Assembly (NCBI RefSeq): GCF_048544455.1
Contig: NC_133537.1
Coordinates: 153,772,058 to 153,836,057, forward strand
Origin: Silene latifolia
Taxonomy: Eukaryota; Streptophyta; Magnoliopsida; Caryophyllales; Caryophyllaceae
Reading direction: 5' to 3'
Length of the DNA: 64,000 nucleotides
Positions within the stretch are counted from its first letter, which is position 1, and each line of letters opens with the position of its first letter. Of the stretch, positions 58,191-64,000 are shown piece after piece. The notes beneath the pieces were generated by a model, which worked only from the letters and a program-made list of their open reading frames with translations, made no database searches and was not told where the DNA came from. A program made the translations under genes and the position numbers.

Positions 58191-60923
58191 TTTAGTCAAA
58201 ACACCCAATGACTGCATATTGTACCGTAAAGATTATGAGAAATTATCATATTGTCCGCGCTGTTGTGTATGGCGTTATAAGACTAAGGAAGGGATCCCAG
58301 CTAAGGTGCTGTTGTATTTTCCAATAATACCAAGATTCATACGGATTTATTTGAATGAAGAAGATGCAAGAATGTTTACTTGGCATAATAGTGGAAGGAT
58401 TGAAGATGGAAAGTTAAGACACCCAGCGGATGGTCAACAGTGGAAAGATTTTGATGCTAAATATCCTGACTTCGCCAAAGAAGTAAGGAACTTGCGTCTA
58501 GCGCTCTCCACAGATGGAATGAACCCTCATGAAAACATGAGTACCCAACACAGTACTTCGCCAGTTGTGTTGGCCATCTATAATTTGCCCCCATGGGTTT
58601 GCATGAAACGGAAGTATCTGATGTTGTCTTTATTGATATCTGGCCCTCGACAACCTAGAAATAACAAAGATGTGTATTTGGAACCACTTCTAGATGATCT
58701 GAAGATTCTGTAGGAAAGAGGGATACCAGTGTTTGATGGTTATAAGAAGGAAAGTTTCAATCTGAGAGCTATGTTATTGTGTACAATAACTGACTTTCCG
58801 GCGTACGACGATCTTTCTGGACATACTGTACATGGGAAAGAGGCTTCCCATTGTGTAGAGGGGATGTTGAAGCAGAATATTTGAAGCATTCTCGCAAGCA
58901 TGTGTACAGGGGAAATCGTCGATGGTTATGCCCTGATTATCATTATCGTACGCTTCATAAGACGTTTAATGGGTGTCCTGAGCAACGTGGGAGTCCTCAG
59001 ATTTTGAATGGTCATCAAGTGTATGAGAAAGTGAAAGATATTGAGATAACGTATGGGAAGAAGGGACCTAAGTTGTCTACTCGTGGTTATAAAAAAAACC
59101 ATATTTTTACCAAACTTCCGTACTGGCGTGACCTCCCGGTTAGACATTGCCTAGATTTTATGCACATTGAAAATAACGTTTGTGATAATATAATCAATAC
59201 TCTGCTAAATGTTCTGGGTAGGACAAAAGACAACAATGCAGCTAGGGATGATATGGTTGAGATGGGTATTAGGCCCGAACTCGTAGGTAAAACAAAAGGA
59301 AATCAGACTTTTTTGCCGCCTGCAGCTCATACTCTTTCAAAAAAGGTGAAAAAAGAGTTTTGCGAATGCTTGCATGGTATTAAGGAGCCAGAGGGCTATT
59401 CATCTAATATTAGAAGCCTTGTTTCGCTGCAGGACCTAAAACTTACTGGTTTAAAGTCACATGACTGCCATACATTGATGCAACAACTACTAGCTGTGGC
59501 CGTTCGTTCCATTCTACCTCCAAAAGTTCGACATGCTATAATTAGATTTTGCTATTTCTTCAAATCAATCAACAGTAAAGTCATCGATCCCAATGAAGTG
59601 GGAACTTTGCAGGAGATCCTCGTCACCAATCTTTGTCAGTTTGAAATGTATTTTCCTCCCTCATTTTTCACTATCATGGTTCATTTGATTGTCCACCTAG
59701 TCCGGAAGTTTTTGTATCTCGGGCAAGTGTATTTGAGATATCAATACCCATTCGAACGATTGATGAAAGTGTACAAGGATTACACATCTAATAGGTATCG
59801 TCCAGAGGGGTGTATTGCCGAGCGAGCAATTATCGATTAAGCTCTTTAGTATTATTATGCGTAACTCTCCTTGGATAAGTTAATTGGAGCTCCTACGAAT
59901 CGTCATAGTGACTGGATGAATGGAAAAGGTGTAAGGGGTCGTGTTTCCAAGGATATGTCATCTGACATGCGACATAGAGCTCATACATACGTTCTATTTA
60001 ACGATGATCATGTCCAGCCTTACAGTATGGAACACCAGAGTTACCTTAAGGGAAAACACCCTCATAAGAACGAAAGGTGGTATACAAATGAGCATTACAA
60101 TCAATTTAGTGACTGGTTTCAGGATACGATTTACGATAATGACAACCCAATTCATGATTGCTCAACCAGCCTACGACATCTCGCTTTCGGTCCTGATGCT
60201 CGTGCAACTTTTTATAGCGGGTATGCGATCAATGGGTACACTTTCTACACCCGCATTCATGATGAGGCGAGCACAATGCAAAACAGTGGAGTTTGCGTAG
60301 ATTCTGAGGCAATATACTTTGGTAGTTCAAAGGACAAAAATCTTATTTTGGGTACAATGCAATATTAGGGAGTTATTCAAGAGATATTGGTTTTAGACTA
60401 CATGGATTTTGAGATACCTCTATTTCGGTGCAAGTGGGTTGACAACAACAATGGTGTTAGAAAGGATGATTTAGGATTCACATTAGTAAATTTTGACAAG
60501 GTTGTAAACAAGGACGATCCTTTTATATTAGCGTCACAAGCTAAACAAGTGTTTTATGTTACCGATCCTATGGATAAGAAGTGGTCAGTTGTTCTATCTT
60601 ATCATCGCCGAATTCCAGATGATGAAGACATCGAATTTGAAGGACTTGATCACAGTGTTGTATCGCAATTTTTAATGATGTTGAAAATATTAACATTTCA
60701 AACATATATATACGGGATGATCATAATGAAGGTATTTGGGTTAATGAAGAGACTAGAAAATCCAAAAAACGTTCCCGGCAGCTGTGAAAATATCAGTAAT
60801 CCAATCAAGATATCTTACGTCATGTGTAATTATTGTCTTGCTGGTATATATCAAACTGCTATTGTAAACTTTTTATGCTGTTACAGCGGGAGGGTTAGGA
60901 AAAAATCATATCAAACAAAATGA
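58191..60923 (+). pseudogene. CACTA transposase (TNPD/TNP2 type), truncated and disrupted
   Basis: Begins inside the conserved domain (TPNDCILYRKDYEKL). Transposase_21 motifs follow: CPRC, LSTDGMNPH, HTVHGKEA, RHCLDFMHIENNVCDNI. Then DUF4218 (LKSHDCHTLMQQLLAVAVRS, RPEGCIAERAIID), then DUF4216 (NGYTFYTRIHDEASTMQNSG, DYMDFEIPLFRCKWVD). Stops lie at 58711, 59838, 59847, 59862 and 60366, and a frameshift near 58850. The N-terminal portion is absent. In the family this protein cuts and joins the element ends. Confidence 0.9.
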
Positions 60924-60933
60924 ATTATTAAAT

Positions 60934-61183
60934 AAAACAGTTACACCTAAACCGTTGTTCAGGACGTGTACAGTTATAACGGTTCAGGCCGTTGTTATCT
61001 ATATGAAAATGATGCTTTATATCTTGGTGGTAAAATCAAACACAATGAAATAGAAAGTAAAACGGTTATACCCAAACCCTTGTTCATGACGTGTACAGTT
61101 ATAACGGTTCAGGTCGTTGTTATGTATATAAAAATGATGCTTTATTTCTTGGCGGGAAAATCAAACAACATGAAAATATTACA
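60934..61183 (+). repeat. 125-bp tandem duplication with AACCGTTGT/ACGGTT words
   Basis: Unit 60934-61058 repeats as 61059-61183 with modest divergence. Both contain inverted words around AACCGTTGT and AACGGTT, and further copies run to about 61280. These resemble CACTA subterminal repeats but lie between two genes. Confidence 0.8.
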
Positions 61184-61509
61184 GACAATGGCTATTTCAA
61201 ACCCGTTGTTGATAGTACTAATCAATTACGGTTTCAATCAAAACCGTTGTCTGTTTGGGAACAAAATACAACGGGTTTTCTTATACTCTGAGCTTCCCCT
61301 CTCCCACATAATATCCTCAAACATTGAGCTTCCGCTCAACCACCAGACTACCCCATCGCCGTCGCAGTCATCGTCATCATCGTCATTGCTGCCGCCAGAT
61401 CAATCCGGATTCTCCTCTTTAAAGAAGTAATAAACCCTCCTCTCTAGAGATATGTTTGTTATTATAAGTATGCATTGTTATTATTTATTTATTAATTTAT
61501 GCTTTAGAT

Positions 61510-62720
61510 ATGGTCCAAAAGCGTAAAAGAAACGATGGAAATGCGTCAGGAGACGACTCAAGTGATGAGAATAATTTGCAACACACTGCGGGTTGAATGC
61601 GCCACAGGGTTTCCCTAGAAGCAATAAATTCAAAGATACCTAATCCTTTACAGTGGGATAAAGATACGGGGCTGCCATATGGTGAGTATGCCGGGTATTT
61701 TGCGAGTTGGATTGGTTGTTGTGTAAGACAGTTTGTGCTCTCGGTACGCCGCGTATTAGTGAACTGAGTAAAATATAGAATACCATGCTAATAAACAGAA
61801 TAAAGGTATGTATATACAATAATAAATGTTTTAGCTGAAATTAAGTTACTACTTGATATGTGAATTAGCCGAAACACTTGTACCAACTATTTTCATCATA
61901 TATGCAGTTAGCTTACGTTGTCCCCGAAATGTATGATAAGTACCTAAAAAAAAGACAGGGAAACCCTCAGATCTTGGAAGTTAAAGATTGCTGAGAACCA
62001 CTTGTTCAACAAGGAAACCGAGGAGATGAACAAGAACCCACCAAAAAAGAAGTATCCGTATGTCAGTCAGGACCATTGGGATAGCTATATCGCTTATAGG
62101 CAGTCTGACAAGTTTAAGGTAACTTAATAGTAATAAGTAAAGAAGTAAACTTAGTTTAGTGTTTGGTCATGTTAACGTTTCTTGATATAATTTATTTGAT
62201 AAAGGCTATGAGTGAGAGGAACAAGGCGAACATTTCAAAGAAAAAGACCGTCTTTTACTGCTCCCGAGGTGGTTATAGATTGATTAAGAAGAAACTTGTA
62301 AGTAGATAATTCTTATAATATTAGACTATTAGGTGATGAATGTTATATATGTTCATAGTAATAATACATATTTTGAGAGGATATCAATGTGATGAATGAA
62401 TTTTAGGCAAAGCTTGGAAAATTCAGTCGTCACGACGCTTGAATGGAAGGTCACACTCCTAAGAATGAAAAGACGGAAATTGAATATGATAATGATATCA
62501 AAGAGAAAATTGTAAGTTTGAATAAATATGTCACTCCTACCAATGATATATAGTCGGAGTTATATAATTGTGAGTTGCTTAATGGTTTTTTATGTGTATA
62601 TAGAGGATCTGTGAGAAGGAGGTACATAAAGGAAAATGGAAGCCTGAAAGACGTGATGACATTCTTGCTAGGGCAATCGGCAAAGCAGAGCATCCAGGTC
62701 CTGTGAGAGGGGGAGGAATA
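61510..62720 (+). pseudogene. Second CACTA gene, Transposase_24/Ptta-like, intron-containing
   Basis: ATG 61510 opens MVQKRKRNDG but meets TGA after about 28 codons. Downstream exons match the Ptta/En-Spm pattern: HWDSYIAYRQSDKFK (ends 62118), intron 62119-62204, AMSERNKANISKKK...SRGGYRLIKKKL (62205-62297), intron 62298-62406, 62407-62511 (with a TGA), intron 62512-62603, then from 62604 a segment with AIGKAEHPGPVRGGG. All introns have GT-AG ends and the two complete downstream exons are multiples of three. Confidence 0.8.
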
Positions 62721-62939
62721 CTTGGTCGGTCCATCTTCATCATCAAGAGACCATTTTTTTCTTCTCATTTTATTCATCTTGTTCATCTTAAAAACACATA
62801 TATAAATTAACTAATAATATTATCAAACTAAAAATATTATTTAGTACATCAAATATACAAAGTACAAGGTTACTACTACTATTAACTAGTTACTAATCTA
62901 ATTTTGGGTTAATCTTGGGTGCCACCTTAGGAGATTACC

Positions 62940-63189
62940 TATCTTGGTAATTTTGGTGTATTTGGAGGATCATCCAAATTTGTATAAGCTCAAGAAGAAC
63001 ATCAAGGAAGGAGTCCTTGAGTTGTCCCCATATTTTACCATCAACAATGTAAGGACATTTTGTCTTAAGATGGTTTTATACCATCTCTTTTATATTTTTC
63101 TATGCATGCATGTAGATTTAGACCAACTAAAATTAATTTGTAATTTTGATATCATAAGATAAGTATTAACTTGGTCTAAATTACTAACA
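62940..63189 (+). repeat. 3' end of a copia LTR (element I), truncated
   Basis: Homologous to the last 250 bp or so of the E and H LTRs, in plus orientation (shared GGAGGATCATCCAA and AGCTCAAGAA words). It ends TACTAACA. The upstream LTR part is missing. Confidence 0.7.
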
Positions 63190-63191
63190 AG

Positions 63192-63203
63192 TGGTATCAG
63201 AGC
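63192..63203 (+). promoter_or_regulatory. Primer-binding site of copia I, initiator tRNA-Met type
   Basis: TGGTATCAGAGC lies two bases after the LTR end. Confidence 0.92.
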
Positions 63204-64000
63204 ATTGTTACATACATGCATGTTGTCATAAGACGATTTTAGTAATTTATGAGATAAATTAATAAAATTGATATTATGTTACTAAAATTAGTTTTATCAC
63301 ATAATATGATCTTGCATGTATATAATCTGGTCTTAGAATGCTATGGAACGAAAATTTGATTTTTGTTATATTTCTCCACTTTTTATAACTTAAAATGGCA
63401 TAAAATTGAGTAAAACTGCATTAAAATTAATTAAGAGTTAATTAAATTGGGTTGCATGTTAATTTTATACATATTTATTTAGAAATAACCACATACATGT
63501 ATATAAGTAGATACTTTAAGTTAATGTGATTAATCTAGATAGTTATTGATTTTTATTTGATAAAAATTGGTAAATAACGGTTATTTTCCAAATAAATATT
63601 GATTTAATTTTTGGGGTCGAAATTTTTGAATTTTTAGCTCCTGGAAATTGTTCCAAATTGTTCCAAATTGTTCAAAATTTTAATTTTAAGTTATTTCAAT
63701 TTTATGGATTGATTTAGAATTAAATCGTAAAAATTTTCGTTTTACCGATTAAATTATAAAATCGTTTTAAGTAAATTTTAAAACCAAAAATTTTCACTTG
63801 CATGTCATTTTTGGTGTAAGACCAGAATGTTCAAGGCTTTGAAATTTATTTTTCTATAAATTTTGTAATTAAATAGAATTTTTCCATAATAATTCTGAAT
63901 TATTATGTCTTTTTGTCATAATTTGTGTTTTAATCCCATATAAATTTAAGATAATTAGTGAGAATAATTATTTTGATATTAGAACAGATTAGTATCATTA
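63204..64000 (+). other. Leader of copia I
   Basis: AT-rich sequence without an ORF; it continues beyond the window. Confidence 0.6.

Larger units (their letters stand above)
58191..62760 (+). mobile_element. CACTA (En/Spm) element remnant, ends not found
   Basis: It contains a Transposase_21/DUF4218/DUF4216 pseudogene, a repeat block and a second Transposase_24-like gene in the same direction. Neither a CACTA terminal inverted repeat nor a 3-bp TSD could be found, so limits are approximate and the 5' part of the transposase is missing. Confidence 0.8.

Overview
This is a plant nuclear repeat block. I see no single-copy host gene; nearly all of the 64 kb can be assigned to nested transposable elements. 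Plant origin follows from Athila-like and Tat-lineage Ty3/gypsy elements, Ty1/copia elements primed by initiator tRNA-Met, CACTA (En/Spm) transposase remnants and plant-specific domains (plant mobile domain, Transposase_32-like, DUF4216/DUF4218). A eudicot, perhaps Caryophyllales, is my guess only.

Nesting, outermost to innermost. (i) A minus-strand copia remnant (D) survives as leader (54257-54797 and 48181-48366) and gag/protease pieces (48017-48180 and 28240-28690). (ii) D is interrupted by a Tekay-like short element F (48367-54251, TSD GTGGA) that carries solo LTR G (48416-49678, TSD AGACA), and by a 19.3-kb Tat-lineage element C (28696-48016, TSD AAGTA). Copia element E abuts D inside the protease region, and copia element H abuts D's leader. 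(iii) E's leader is interrupted at 24876/24877 by an Athila-like element A1 (+ strand, starts left of the window). (iv) A1 contains a complete sister element A2 on the minus strand (4404-15539, TSD TACAT) and a 3.7-kb solo LTR J (16719-20456, TSD ATAAC). The right end (58191-64000) holds a decayed CACTA element with two transposase genes, then a copia LTR end, primer-binding site and leader.

Two element groups carry more than the standard retrotransposon genes. A1 and A2 have gag and an aspartic protease but no reverse transcriptase, RNase H or integrase; they instead carry a second ORF (Athila ORF/Transposase_32-like), intact in A2, whose N-terminus resembles the histone H3 tail. Element C has a decayed gag-pol plus two antisense, intron-containing genes. 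One is a plant-mobile-domain gene with six or seven plausible GT-AG introns and no disruption across at least 628 codons.

The most striking pattern is regulatory. A-type LTRs and the spacer before ORF2 carry arrays of a 14-bp palindrome (AATCCG or AAGACG half-sites around 2 nt), usually repeating every 20 bp. The unrelated LTR G carries a different 14-bp palindrome every 19-21 bp. Element C carries pairs of a 16-bp palindrome 30 bp apart, in its LTRs and upstream of both antisense genes. Most of these arrays lie just upstream of a TATA-like sequence. I propose that some plant LTR elements pair an accessory gene with helically phased operator arrays placed at both the LTR promoter and the accessory-gene promoter; this is inference and needs testing.
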